Shown one piece after another: positions 23,930 through 31,463 of a stretch of DNA of 31,463 nt. The notes under the pieces are model-generated. The model had not been told where the DNA came from. It did no database searches and saw nothing but the letters and a program-made list of their open reading frames with translations. This DNA is from Bacillota bacterium (GTDB lineage: Bacteria; Bacillota; Clostridia; Lutisporales; Lutisporaceae): positions 1-31,463 of the forward strand of contig JALNWH010000011.1 of NCBI GenBank assembly GCA_023230985.1, written 5' to 3'. Within the stretch, counting starts at the first letter, position 1. The number at the start of each line of letters is the position of its first letter. A program made the position numbers and the translations under genes.

Positions 23930-25003
23930 GTGATTTTTGTTAAGAGAATAAAGAAGATAAGGGATATATTTAATAATATTGATGCTGATGGAATAATTAT
24001 CTGCTCACCGGAGAATAGGAGATATTTAAGCGGATTTACCGGTTCTAACGGATTTTTAATAATCAGCAATAGTGAGTTGGGTTTTGCTACGGATTTCCGA
24101 TATGTAAAGCAAGCTGAAAAAGAATGCGGCAATTATGAAATATTTGAAATCAAGTCACAGCCGGTAGATTTATTATATGAAATAATAAAAAAGTACAATA
24201 TAAAGAAATTAGCTTACGAAGATTCATTTATGACAGTGAGTTTTTATAACAAACTAAAATCTAAATTAAAAGAGATTGATTTTATACCTCTTAAAGAGGC
24301 TGCAGGAGTTATAAGAATAATAAAAGATAAAGATGAATTGAAATTAATAGGAGAGGCCGCAAAGATAGCAGACAACGCCTTTACACATATTTTAAAACTT
24401 ATCAAACCCGGTGTTCCCGAAAAAGATATAGCTTTAGAATTAGAATACTTCATGAAAAAAAATGGGGCTTCAAAACTATCATTCGATTCTATTGTTGCCT
24501 CAGGAAAAAGGTCATCATTACCTCATGGTATTGCAACAGATAAAGTAATAGAAAATGGGGATTTAGTAACCTTGGATTTTGGTTGTGTCTATAATGGTTA
24601 TTGTTCTGATATGACTAGAACAATAGTAGTTGGTAAAGCTGATAATAGGCAAAAAGAAATATACAATACAGTACTAAAAGCCCAAGTTGAAGCGCTTAGC
24701 TATATCAAAGCAGGGGTTTTGGGAAAAGATGTAGATAAAGCAGCTCGTGACATTATAAGTGATGCAGGGTACGGTGACTATTTTGGGCATGGACTTGGCC
24801 ATGGTGTGGGCTTGGCTGTACATGAAGAACCCAGATTGTCGATAAATGGAGAGATGGTATTGGAAGAAAATATGGTAGTAACTGATGAACCGGGAATCTA
24901 TATACCTGATTATGGCGGTGTCCGAATAGAAGACCTTATTATAGTTGGAGAAGACAAACCTATAATTTTAAGCAAATCAGTAAAAAAGCTGATAGAATTA
25001 TAA
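23930..25003 (+). CDS. M24 family Xaa-Pro aminopeptidase/dipeptidase
   Basis: This is a dinuclear-metal peptidase that cleaves before proline. The 357 residues show a creatinase-type N-terminal domain (1-125) and the pita-bread domain. Metal ligands are Asp216 (LDFG), Asp227 (SDMTR), His291 (in GHGLGHGVG), Glu320 (DEPGIY) and Glu334 (RIEDL), all intact. The start is odd: GTG 23930 lies only 1 base after AAAGGAG. The ideally spaced TTG at 23937 opens a different frame that stops after four codons. Either GTG or ATT (23933) is used, or one base is missing near 23942-23946. The downstream neighbour is efp, a common clostridial pair. Confidence 0.92.
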   Translation: MIFVKRIKKIRDIFNNIDADGIIICSPENRRYLSGFTGSNGFLIISNSELGFATDFRYVKQAEKECGNYEIFEIKSQPVDLLYEIIKKYNIKKLAYEDSFMTVSFYNKLKSKLKEIDFIPLKEAAGVIRIIKDKDELKLIGEAAKIADNAFTHILKLIKPGVPEKDIALELEYFMKKNGASKLSFDSIVASGKRSSLPHGIATDKVIENGDLVTLDFGCVYNGYCSDMTRTIVVGKADNRQKEIYNTVLKAQVEALSYIKAGVLGKDVDKAARDIISDAGYGDYFGHGLGHGVGLAVHEEPRLSINGEMVLEENMVVTDEPGIYIPDYGGVRIEDLIIVGEDKPIILSKSVKKLIEL

Positions 25004-25026
25004 ATATAAGTTAGGAGGATTCTTAC

Positions 25027-25584
25027 ATGTTATCAGCAAGCGAATTTAGAAAAGGATATACTTTTGAAATGGAAGGTCAAATATTTATTATTGTAGACTT
25101 TCAACATGTTAAACCCGGCAAGGGTGCAGCCTTTGTAAGAACTAAGATCAAGAATATTATTACCGGCTCAGTAATAGAACGATCTTTTAACCCTTCGGAT
25201 AGATTCCCAAAAGCACATATTGAAAGAAAACAAATGCAATATTTATATGAAGACGGAGATTTATATTATTTTATGGATAATGAATCTTATGAGCAAATAC
25301 CGTTAAACAAATCTCAAGTAGAAGATGCTATAATGTATTTAAAGCCTAACGATTCGGTTATAATAAAGTTTTATAAGGGTGAAGCTTTTTCCGTTGAAGC
25401 TGAAAACTTCGTAGAACTTGAAGTTGCACATACGGAACCGGGGGTAAAAGGTGATACTGCAACAGGTGCTACAAAGCCGGCAACATTAGAAACAGGAGTA
25501 ATAATAGCTGTTCCCTTATTTGTTAACATCGGTGATAAAATTAGAGTTGACACTAGGACAGGAGAGTATATGGAAAGGCTTTAA
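25027..25584 (+). CDS. efp: Elongation factor P
   Basis: EF-P rescues ribosomes stalled at polyproline. The 185 residues show the three beta-barrel domains. The loop tip is Lys32 in KPGKGAAF (29-36), the position that carries 5-aminopentanol in B. subtilis EF-P. The C-terminal signature GDKIRVDTRTGEYMERL is intact. AGGAGG precedes the ATG, 23 bases past the peptidase gene. No EpmA or EarP-type modification gene is in the window. Confidence 0.98.
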   Translation: MLSASEFRKGYTFEMEGQIFIIVDFQHVKPGKGAAFVRTKIKNIITGSVIERSFNPSDRFPKAHIERKQMQYLYEDGDLYYFMDNESYEQIPLNKSQVEDAIMYLKPNDSVIIKFYKGEAFSVEAENFVELEVAHTEPGVKGDTATGATKPATLETGVIIAVPLFVNIGDKIRVDTRTGEYMERL

Positions 25585-25620
25585 TGGAATAATAAAAGTA
25601 AAAAGAAGGAGATGGATTGA

Positions 25621-26058
25621 ATGGATTATCTTTATGAAAGAGTAGCATACCTAAGGGGCTTGGTAGAAGGTCTCGGAATAGAAGAAAAATCTAACGAAGG
25701 CAAAGTAATTGCTAATATTATTGATGTTTTAGAAGATTTTGCAGAAGCAATAAATGAATTATATGATTATCAGGAAGATTTGGATGAATATGTAGAAGCT
25801 ATAGACGAAGATTTATCAGATGTAGAAGACGAACTTTTTGAAGATGAATATGATGATGACTTTGATGATTTTGAAGATTTTGATGATTATGATTATGTTG
25901 AAGTAGAATGTCCTAATTGTAAAGAATATGTTTATTTAGATGAGGGCCTCTTGGACAGCGATAAAGAAGTAGTTTGCCCTAATTGTCATAAAGTAATAGA
26001 TTTATTAGAGGAATGCTATTGTGATTGTGATTGTGGAGATAATAATAAAGAAAAATAA
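25621..26058 (+). CDS. Acidic zinc-ribbon protein (CD1247 N-terminal-domain type)
   Basis: This 145-residue protein begins MDYLYERVAYLRGLVEGL, the pattern of the clostridial CD1247-type domain, which has no assigned function. A helical segment (1-65) leads into a very acidic stretch (about 58-93, almost all Asp, Glu, Phe and Tyr). A zinc ribbon follows with CPNC (97-100) and CPNC (119-122), then a Cys-rich tail CYCDCDCG. AAGGAGATGG precedes the ATG. It is the last gene before a strong terminator, so it is likely in the peptidase-efp operon. It could be a nucleic-acid mimic or a chaperone-like metal protein; both are guesses. Confidence 0.75.
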   Translation: MDYLYERVAYLRGLVEGLGIEEKSNEGKVIANIIDVLEDFAEAINELYDYQEDLDEYVEAIDEDLSDVEDELFEDEYDDDFDDFEDFDDYDYVEVECPNCKEYVYLDEGLLDSDKEVVCPNCHKVIDLLEECYCDCDCGDNNKEK

Positions 26059-26081
26059 ATTGCTATAGTAAAAGACCTTAG

Positions 26082-26114
26082 CTCTCGAGTATTTATTTGC
26101 TCGAGAGTTTTTTT
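26082..26114 (+). terminator. Strong intrinsic terminator after the efp operon
   Basis: CTCTCGAG (26082-26089) and CTCGAGAG (26100-26107) form a perfect 8-bp stem with a 10-base loop, followed by seven T's. It isolates spoIIIA from the efp operon. Confidence 0.92.
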
Positions 26115-26145
26115 GTTTTAATTATGTTATTTTAATTATTAACCA

Positions 26146-26175
26146 GTCATATTATTAATAATGATTAAATATATT
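26146..26175 (+). promoter_or_regulatory. Candidate sigma-E promoter of the spoIIIA operon
   Basis: GTCATAT (26146-26152) matches the sigma-E -35 well. Sixteen bases after its ATA lies AATATATT (26168-26175), matching the -10 except for the leading C. The B. subtilis spoIIIA operon is sigma-E dependent, and this is the only gap before spoIIIAA. The AT-rich context lowers certainty. Confidence 0.5.
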
Positions 26176-26191
26176 TAAGGAGAGGACAAAC

Positions 26192-27187
26192 TTGAAAAAT
26201 ATAAAAGCAATTGAAGAAATAACAAACTTTATGCCTCCAAATATTAGCTTTATTATCAATCGCATAACTAAAGATATCATATACAAAACAGAAGAGATAA
26301 GACTAAGATTAGGCAGACCGTTAATGATATGCGGAGATGGCTGGGATTATTTTATTAACAAATACGGACAACCGGTTACCGATATAGATTACTCATATTT
26401 TATAACGAAAAATGATATCAGCAGTGCATCGGAAATCATTCAAAGTTTTTCAGCTTATTCTTTTAACGAAGAATTGCGTAATGGTTATATTACGATTCCC
26501 GGCGGTCATAGAATAGGTATAACCGGTAAGACTGTTTTAGAAAACGAGAATATTAAAACAATAAAGGATATCAGCTTTATAAATTATCGTATAGCAAGAT
26601 CAATTTTAGGTGTAGCTGATAAAGTAATCAAATATATAATTGACGAGGATTTAAATATTTTTAATACAATAATTATTTCTCCGCCCCAATGCGGTAAAAC
26701 AACACTTATAAGAGATATGGTTAGGCAACTTAGCAATGGAATTCAAGGGCTTAGGTTCAAAGGTAAAAAAATTGGCCTTATAGATGAAAGATCGGAAATT
26801 GCTGCTTGTTTCATGGGGAAACCACGTAATGATGTAGGTTATAGAACGGATGTTTTGGATGCTTGTCCTAAAGCCAAAGGGATTATTATTATGATTAGAT
26901 CTATGTCACCTGAAATAATTGCAACAGATGAAATAGGGAAGGTTGAGGATGCTGATGCATTACTGGAAGCAGTAAATGCAGGTGTAAAGGTGATTTCTAC
27001 TATACATGGCAAGGACATTGATGATTTGTATAAAAAAGCTGAATTAAAAAAAGTTCATAATAATATTTTTGAAAGAATTATAGTATTGGATAGAAGCCAA
27101 GGAGTCGGCACGATCAAGGGCGTTTATGATAACGATAAAAATGTATTATTTAAAAACAATTATGAGGTGAAAGAAAAATGTTTATAA
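26192..27187 (+). CDS. spoIIIAA: Stage III sporulation protein AA (ATPase)
   Basis: SpoIIIAA is a cytoplasmic secretion-type ATPase of the feeding-tube channel between mother cell and forespore. The 331 residues include the N-terminal EEIRLRLGRPL (34-44), TIPGGHRIGI (101-110), Walker A PPQCGKTT (164-171) and the Walker B region with ATDEIG (244-249). The start is TTG 26192, 6 bases after AAGGAGAGG. It overlaps spoIIIAB by 10 bases. It is related to GspE/PilB ATPases, so the window carries three such motors. Confidence 0.97.
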   Translation: MKNIKAIEEITNFMPPNISFIINRITKDIIYKTEEIRLRLGRPLMICGDGWDYFINKYGQPVTDIDYSYFITKNDISSASEIIQSFSAYSFNEELRNGYITIPGGHRIGITGKTVLENENIKTIKDISFINYRIARSILGVADKVIKYIIDEDLNIFNTIIISPPQCGKTTLIRDMVRQLSNGIQGLRFKGKKIGLIDERSEIAACFMGKPRNDVGYRTDVLDACPKAKGIIIMIRSMSPEIIATDEIGKVEDADALLEAVNAGVKVISTIHGKDIDDLYKKAELKKVHNNIFERIIVLDRSQGVGTIKGVYDNDKNVLFKNNYEVKEKCL

Positions 27188-27699
27188 AACTAATAGGGGG
27201 GATGATAATTATTTTATCCAGCAGCCTCATTGGGATTCTTTTGGCAAATAAATATATTATACGTATAAAAATACTAAAGACTTTTAGATTTTCAATTCAA
27301 TTGCTTGAAACGGAGATAGTTTTTACTTCGACACCGCTTCCCTATGCATTTAACCATATAAGTTCAAAAATCGATAAACCGTGGAATGCGTTTTTTCATG
27401 AAGTTTCTGAAAATTTATTAAAAAGAAATTTTTTCACTATGGAAGAAGCATGGAATAGTGCTATGAATAATCATTTAGACTTGCCATTTTTTAAAAAATC
27501 AGATATTGAACTAATAAAAAACTTTGGCAAGGTTCTTGGAAAATCTGATACAGAGGATCAAAAAAAGCACTTTCTTCTAGTATATGCTCAGTTAGATAGA
27601 CATGAAGAAGAAGCCGAAATTGAAAAGAAAAAAAATGTGAAAATGTATAAAAGCTTAGGACTTTTGTTAGGAATTGCTATCTATATAATTTTAATTTAA
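27178..27699 (+). CDS. spoIIIAB: Stage III sporulation protein AB
   Basis: SpoIIIAB is a 173-residue membrane protein with hydrophobic helices at both ends (about 3-25 and 155-172) and a helical cytoplasmic domain related to GspF/PilC. It is the presumed platform for SpoIIIAA. LLETEIVFTSTPLPYAF (42-58) and GKVLGKSDTEDQ are family features. GAGGTGA lies 8 bases before the ATG. Confidence 0.95.
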   Translation: MFIKLIGGMIIILSSSLIGILLANKYIIRIKILKTFRFSIQLLETEIVFTSTPLPYAFNHISSKIDKPWNAFFHEVSENLLKRNFFTMEEAWNSAMNNHLDLPFFKKSDIELIKNFGKVLGKSDTEDQKKHFLLVYAQLDRHEEEAEIEKKKNVKMYKSLGLLLGIAIYIILI

Positions 27700-27713
27700 T
27701 AGGAGGGGTAATC

Positions 27714-27908
27714 ATGGATGTAAACATAATTTTTAAAATAGCAGCTGTAGGAATTGTAATTGCAGTTTTAAATAATGTATTAATAAGGTCGGGAAGAGAT
27801 GAAATGGCAATGATGACTACATTGACAGGACTAGTGGTAGTTTTAATGATGGTTATTGGTCTTATAAGCCGTTTGTTTGATACTGTTAGGACGATGTTTC
27901 AATTATAG
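27714..27908 (+). CDS. spoIIIAC: Stage III sporulation protein AC
   Basis: This is a 64-residue protein with two membrane helices, the expected SpoIIIAC size. It contains IAAVGIVIAVLNNVL and RSGRDEMAMM. AGGAGGGG precedes the ATG. It is thought to form part of the membrane export unit with AD and AE. Confidence 0.96.
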   Translation: MDVNIIFKIAAVGIVIAVLNNVLIRSGRDEMAMMTTLTGLVVVLMMVIGLISRLFDTVRTMFQL

Positions 27909-27918
27909 GTGAAGCTTT

Positions 27919-28305
27919 ATGGATATTATGCAAATTGTTGCAATAGGAATAGTTTCATCAATACTAATTATAGTTGTTAAAGAATATAATCCGGAATTGG
28001 CTATACAAATAAGTATTGTTACCGGATTGATTATTTTTGCATCAATACTGGGAAAACTGAATTCAGTTTTAACCGTGCTTAAATTTTATGCAGCTAAAGC
28101 AGATATTGAAATATTCTATTTCTCGATAATATTAAAGATTGTATCAATAGCTTATATTACTGAATTTGGAGCACAGATTTGTAAGGATTCCGGAGAAGTA
28201 TCTATTGGTAAAAAGATAGAATTTGCAGGAAAAATATTAATTATGGTACTTGCAATACCTATTTACGCAGCCCTGTTTGATGTCATAATCAGAATTATGC
28301 CTTAA
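27919..28305 (+). CDS. spoIIIAD: Stage III sporulation protein AD
   Basis: This is a 128-residue polytopic membrane protein of the normal length. Signature stretches are VVKEYNPELAIQIS (20-33) and TEFGAQICKDSGE. It starts 10 bases after spoIIIAC with AGGTGA upstream. Confidence 0.96.
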   Translation: MDIMQIVAIGIVSSILIIVVKEYNPELAIQISIVTGLIIFASILGKLNSVLTVLKFYAAKADIEIFYFSIILKIVSIAYITEFGAQICKDSGEVSIGKKIEFAGKILIMVLAIPIYAALFDVIIRIMP

Positions 28306-28316
28306 GGATGAGTTAA

Positions 28317-29474
28317 ATGAAGAAAATATTAATTATTGTACTGATTATAATTCTAACGTCTGGGGTTATTTATGGAGACGGTTTAGAAAGTTTAATCAAT
28401 GACCAAATAGAAACAATAGATATACAAGAAATGCAGAATATTATTGATAGAATAAATGCAGAAAACAACAATATTCTAACTGATTTAAATATAAAGAACC
28501 TTATTAAATCATCTTTTAGCAATCAGAATGTTTTCAATTTTAAAGTCTTAATAAAAAATATTTGGCGTTATGCTATGACTGAGTTAATCATTAATATAGG
28601 TTTGTTAGGGAAAATAATTATTTTGTCAATATTTTGTGCTGTTTTTCAAAACTTTCATACGAGTTTTCAAGGGGAATCTATAGGAAAAATAGCTTACGGA
28701 ATTTGTTATATAATAATTATCATTTTAGCAATGCAAAGCTTTAGTATAGTAAGCAAAACATGTTTTGAAACAATTGATCTAACAGTCACCTTTATGCAAT
28801 CCCTTCTTCCTATTTTAATAACACTTTTATTATCTGTAGGCGGAATAACATCTTTTTCACTTCTTCAGCCAATTGTATATACTTCATTAACAGTAATTGT
28901 AACTTTTATAAAAACGATAGTTATACCAATGGTAATATTCTCCTCGGTTTTATCAATTATAAGCAATATTTCAGATAAAGTAAGAATTTCAAAACTTGCT
29001 TCTTTAATAAGGGGAATAGCAATAGCTTTATTAGGTATTATTCTTACTGTTTTTACAGGTATTATTTCAATACAAGGGTTAGCATCAGCCAGTATGGATG
29101 GGGTAATAGCAAAAACCGCAAAGTTTACTGTGGATAATTTTATCCCAATAATAGGGGACTTTTTATCAGAAGCTTTTGATACTGTAATAGGCTGCACCCT
29201 TATGGTTAAGAATGGAATAAGCATAATCGGCTTATGTATTCTGGTTTTTATTGTATTATTACCGGTAATAAAAATACTGGCAATTTTCTTATCTTATAAA
29301 CTTAGTGCTGCGTTGATTCAACCAATAATTGATAATGAATTGGTACAGAGTCTAAATGATATTGGAAATTCTGTTTTCGTGTTACTTTGCTGTATGGCTT
29401 CAGTTGGAATTCTATTTTTTATAGCTATTACAATAATAATGGGAATTGGTAATGTTTCAATTATGATGAGGTAA
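28317..29474 (+). CDS. spoIIIAE: Stage III sporulation protein AE
   Basis: This 385-residue protein has an N-terminal signal (1-20), an exported helical segment and about seven or eight membrane helices from residue 90 on, as in the family. MQSLLPILITLLLSVGG and LVQSLNDIGNSV are recognisable. AAGGATGAG precedes the ATG, 11 bases past spoIIIAD. It is the central membrane component of the channel. Confidence 0.95.
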   Translation: MKKILIIVLIIILTSGVIYGDGLESLINDQIETIDIQEMQNIIDRINAENNNILTDLNIKNLIKSSFSNQNVFNFKVLIKNIWRYAMTELIINIGLLGKIIILSIFCAVFQNFHTSFQGESIGKIAYGICYIIIIILAMQSFSIVSKTCFETIDLTVTFMQSLLPILITLLLSVGGITSFSLLQPIVYTSLTVIVTFIKTIVIPMVIFSSVLSIISNISDKVRISKLASLIRGIAIALLGIILTVFTGIISIQGLASASMDGVIAKTAKFTVDNFIPIIGDFLSEAFDTVIGCTLMVKNGISIIGLCILVFIVLLPVIKILAIFLSYKLSAALIQPIIDNELVQSLNDIGNSVFVLLCCMASVGILFFIAITIIMGIGNVSIMMR

Positions 29475-29479
29475 ATAAA

Positions 29480-30124
29480 ATGTTAATCGAAATTTTAAAG
29501 CCTTGGATAATGAATATAGTTATTGTAGTCTTCTTCTTACTAATGACAGATGTTTTATTGCCCGAGGGGAATATAAGGCAGTATGTAAAGGTAGTCTTAG
29601 GACTTTTTATAATACTTGTTATTATTAAACCATTAATAGATATGAATAATATAAATAGTAATTTTGAAAACATTTATATAGAAACAGCCACATTTCTAGA
29701 AACTGATTCAATAAATGCGGACGTTGAAATTTTACATAAATACCATAAAGAAAAAACACTTGCCTTATATAAAAAAAACATTGAAAAAACTATTATAAAT
29801 ACCGTATCCAAGGAATTATCTATAAACAGTGATTTAATTAAAGTTCAATTAGATCTGGAAAATAAAACTGATATTTATTCAGGAATGATTGAGCATGTCT
29901 TAATTATAATTCCTGATAAACGAGATAGTAACTTTATAGACAAAATTAAAAAAGTTGATATACCAAACAATAAAAAAGTAATTTATAAGGACGAAAAGGA
30001 ATATAATTTCAATGATAAGGCTTATGTGGAAGATTTAAAAAATTTATTAACCAAGCTATTACCCGTAGAAAAAGAAAATATTGAAATAAAATTTACTATA
30101 GATAACGGAGGAGATTCTAAATGA
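29480..30124 (+). CDS. spoIIIAF: Stage III sporulation protein AF
   Basis: The protein has 214 residues: two N-terminal membrane helices (about 8-26 and 34-52) separated by LLPEGNIRQYVK, then a soluble domain outside the membrane with a ring-building-type alpha/beta fold in known homologues. It overlaps spoIIIAG as ATGA. Confidence 0.93.
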   Translation: MLIEILKPWIMNIVIVVFFLLMTDVLLPEGNIRQYVKVVLGLFIILVIIKPLIDMNNINSNFENIYIETATFLETDSINADVEILHKYHKEKTLALYKKNIEKTIINTVSKELSINSDLIKVQLDLENKTDIYSGMIEHVLIIIPDKRDSNFIDKIKKVDIPNNKKVIYKDEKEYNFNDKAYVEDLKNLLTKLLPVEKENIEIKFTIDNGGDSK

Positions 30125-30738
30125 AAATACCGGGTTGGATAAAAGATAAGCTTGAAAAGCTGGAGTTACATAACAATAAAAAGCTATTAACAAATCTATT
30201 GATATTATTATGTGCCGGGGTAACTATGGTTGTTGTTGCTAATTTTTTTAATGATATTTCATTAAAAAATAAAAGCGACTATGAAAATAACTCTATAACA
30301 AATGGTGCAGATACTTTAAATGATTATTCTATTGGTCAGTACAGCTATGAAGAAAACATGGAAAAACAGCTATCTTACATATTAAGCAAAATTGACAATG
30401 CCGGTAAAGTCTCAGTGATGATTACCTATAAAAGCAGTAAAGAGTTTATAACGGATAAGGATAGTTCTAAAAATGATAAAATAACAAATGAAAAAGACAA
30501 TGATGGAGGTATTAGAGTAATCAATGAGTTGAGTACTAATGATAAAACAGTTTTAATAAGTGAGCAAGGAAGTAATTCAAAAGCAGTAATAACAAAAGAA
30601 ATAAATCCGGAAATCAAAGGAATAATTGTTGTAGCTGAAGGTGCTAAGGACGTTAAAGTAAAGCAGAAGCTTACTGACGCTGTTCAAACTGTGCTTGATA
30701 TTCCGGCATACAGAGTTATAGTTTTAGAAACAAAATAA
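30121..30738 (+). CDS. spoIIIAG: Stage III sporulation protein AG
   Basis: The protein has 205 residues. A membrane helix (about 22-43) is followed by a ring-building domain (GKVSVMITYKS to the C-terminal VLDIPAYRVIVLE). SpoIIIAG forms the large ring in the intermembrane space. The central KDSSKNDKITNEKDNDG stretch sits where the beta-barrel insertion occurs. GGAGGAG precedes the ATG. Confidence 0.95.
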   Translation: MKIPGWIKDKLEKLELHNNKKLLTNLLILLCAGVTMVVVANFFNDISLKNKSDYENNSITNGADTLNDYSIGQYSYEENMEKQLSYILSKIDNAGKVSVMITYKSSKEFITDKDSSKNDKITNEKDNDGGIRVINELSTNDKTVLISEQGSNSKAVITKEINPEIKGIIVVAEGAKDVKVKQKLTDAVQTVLDIPAYRVIVLETK

Positions 30739-30754
30739 TAAAGGAGGTGTTCCA

Positions 30755-31336
30755 ATGAAACTTAAACTTAATAGAAAGGTAATCTCAATATGTTCTCTTG
30801 TTTTAATATTGTTTCTTATTGGCTATATTTATAATGCATTTGTAAATACAAAATATAAAGATTATGATACAGGTTTTAGTGAAGATATTTTATTGGATAT
30901 AGAAGGATTTAATGAAGATTTCTCTGAAGACAAAGGTAGCTTAAGTATTATAGAGAGTCAAAAAGAACAAGATATAAGTAAAGAAAGTTCCACTTTTTTT
31001 ACTGAGTATAGATTGGAAAGAGATAAAAACAGAAGTAAAGAATATGATATGTGGCAAAATATAATTGAAAGTGAGAAAGCAGAAGAAACCTTTAAGACTC
31101 TTGCCCAAGAAGAAATAGTTAAAATAGTTTCATTAACAGAAAAAGAGATGATTATTGAAAATTTAATAATTGCCCGTGGATTTAAGGATGCTTTAGTTTT
31201 TTTAACTGAAGATAGTGTCACTGTACTTGTAGAAGCAAATGAACTTAATCCTGCAAACATAGCTCAAATCCAAGACATAGTTATGAGAAAAACAAAGCTT
31301 GGTGCAAATGATATTAAAATAATGAAGAAAGATTAG
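30755..31336 (+). CDS. spoIIIAH: Stage III sporulation protein AH
   Basis: The protein has 193 residues: a membrane helix (about 10-28), an acidic linker, then a YscJ/FliF-like ring-building domain (about 110-193). SpoIIIAH pairs with forespore SpoIIQ across the intermembrane space in B. subtilis; many clostridia use SpoIIQ or related LytM proteins. AAAGGAGGTG precedes the ATG. It is the last operon gene. No + strand U-tract terminator follows within the window. Confidence 0.95.
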   Translation: MKLKLNRKVISICSLVLILFLIGYIYNAFVNTKYKDYDTGFSEDILLDIEGFNEDFSEDKGSLSIIESQKEQDISKESSTFFTEYRLERDKNRSKEYDMWQNIIESEKAEETFKTLAQEEIVKIVSLTEKEMIIENLIIARGFKDALVFLTEDSVTVLVEANELNPANIAQIQDIVMRKTKLGANDIKIMKKD

Positions 31337-31366
31337 TTAGAGTATAATTTTAATTGGCAAAACAAC

Positions 31367-31397
31367 AAAAAAATAAAAAGAAGGGGAAAACCCCTTC
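31367..31397 (-). terminator. Leftward-facing terminator after spoIIIAH
   Basis: GAAGGGG (31380-31386), AAAA, CCCCTTC (31391-31397) form a 7-bp hairpin. The A-run on its left gives a U-tract only for RNA made on the - strand. It would stop transcription entering from a gene to the right and reading leftward. Confidence 0.6.
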
Positions 31398-31463
31398 CCA
31401 ACATACAAAAATACCTGTAAAATTTAATTTGCACAAAAAACTAACAGGAGGTTTGTATGTTGG
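31398..31463. repeat. Long hairpin containing a Shine-Dalgarno and ATG, cut by the window end
   Basis: CCAACATACAAA (31398-31409) pairs perfectly with TTTGTATGTTGG (31452-31463), and CCTGT (31414-31418) pairs with ACAGG (31444-31448). AGGAGG (31446-31451) and ATG (31457-31459) lie in the 3' arm. It may be a terminator, the end of a palindromic element, or the folded start of a gene beyond the window. Confidence 0.5.

Noticed and set aside
28865..29224. 119-codon - strand ORF inside spoIIIAE
   Set aside because: It is fully antisense to a firm membrane-protein gene, has no ribosome site and has hydrophobic-complement composition; it is a shadow.
31457..31463. Start of an IS200/IS605-type transposase
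   Set aside because: Two codons are visible; the hairpin next to a start site is suggestive but cannot support the call.

Overview
The window reads as a 31.5 kb piece of chromosome from a low-GC, endospore-forming Gram-positive anaerobe of the Clostridia. Tissierellales-like relatives are plausible, but the genus cannot be fixed from sequence alone. The main evidence is an uninterrupted sigK, a complete spoIIIAA-AH operon, AGGAGG-type ribosome sites, frequent TTG starts and strong A+T bias. Every gene I can support lies on the + strand. No rRNA, tRNA, CRISPR array, transposase or integrase was seen.

Region 1 (1-3921) starts with a large imperfect palindrome (1-228) and a near-consensus sigma-A promoter. 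The genes mltG, trmR, trhP and udk follow, in the order of the Bacillus subtilis yrrL-yrrM-yrrO-udk block. TrmR and TrhP together make 5-methoxyuridine at the tRNA wobble position. Region 2 (3929-6904) holds a PbpI-like class B penicillin-binding protein, pro-sigma-K and a YqeG phosphatase. The start of the penicillin-binding protein gene is buried in the terminator that follows udk.

Region 3 (6905-23767) is the centrepiece: a type IV pilus locus headed by a class II c-di-GMP riboswitch whose 3' half can instead fold into a terminator. The geometry predicts an ON switch. Downstream come pilB, pilT, pilC, the major pilin, pilD, three large minor pilins, pilM, pilN, a PilO fused to a beta-sandwich and a LysM domain, and a secreted protein with four long repeats plus SLH motifs. 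After a terminator or attenuator comes a second, compact set of four minor pilins, then a ComFB protein. PilB carries two MshEN-type c-di-GMP motifs and ComFB belongs to a family linked to cyclic dinucleotides. The same messenger may therefore act on transcription, on the motor, and perhaps through a third receptor. The LysM and SLH parts suggest how a pilus machine without an outer membrane is fixed to the cell wall.

Region 4 (23930-26114) carries an M24 Xaa-Pro peptidase, EF-P and an acidic zinc-ribbon protein, closed by a strong terminator. Region 5 (26146-31336) is the spoIIIA operon behind a candidate sigma-E promoter; it builds the mother-cell half of the engulfment channel. The right edge holds a leftward-facing terminator and a long hairpin containing a Shine-Dalgarno and ATG, cut by the window end.
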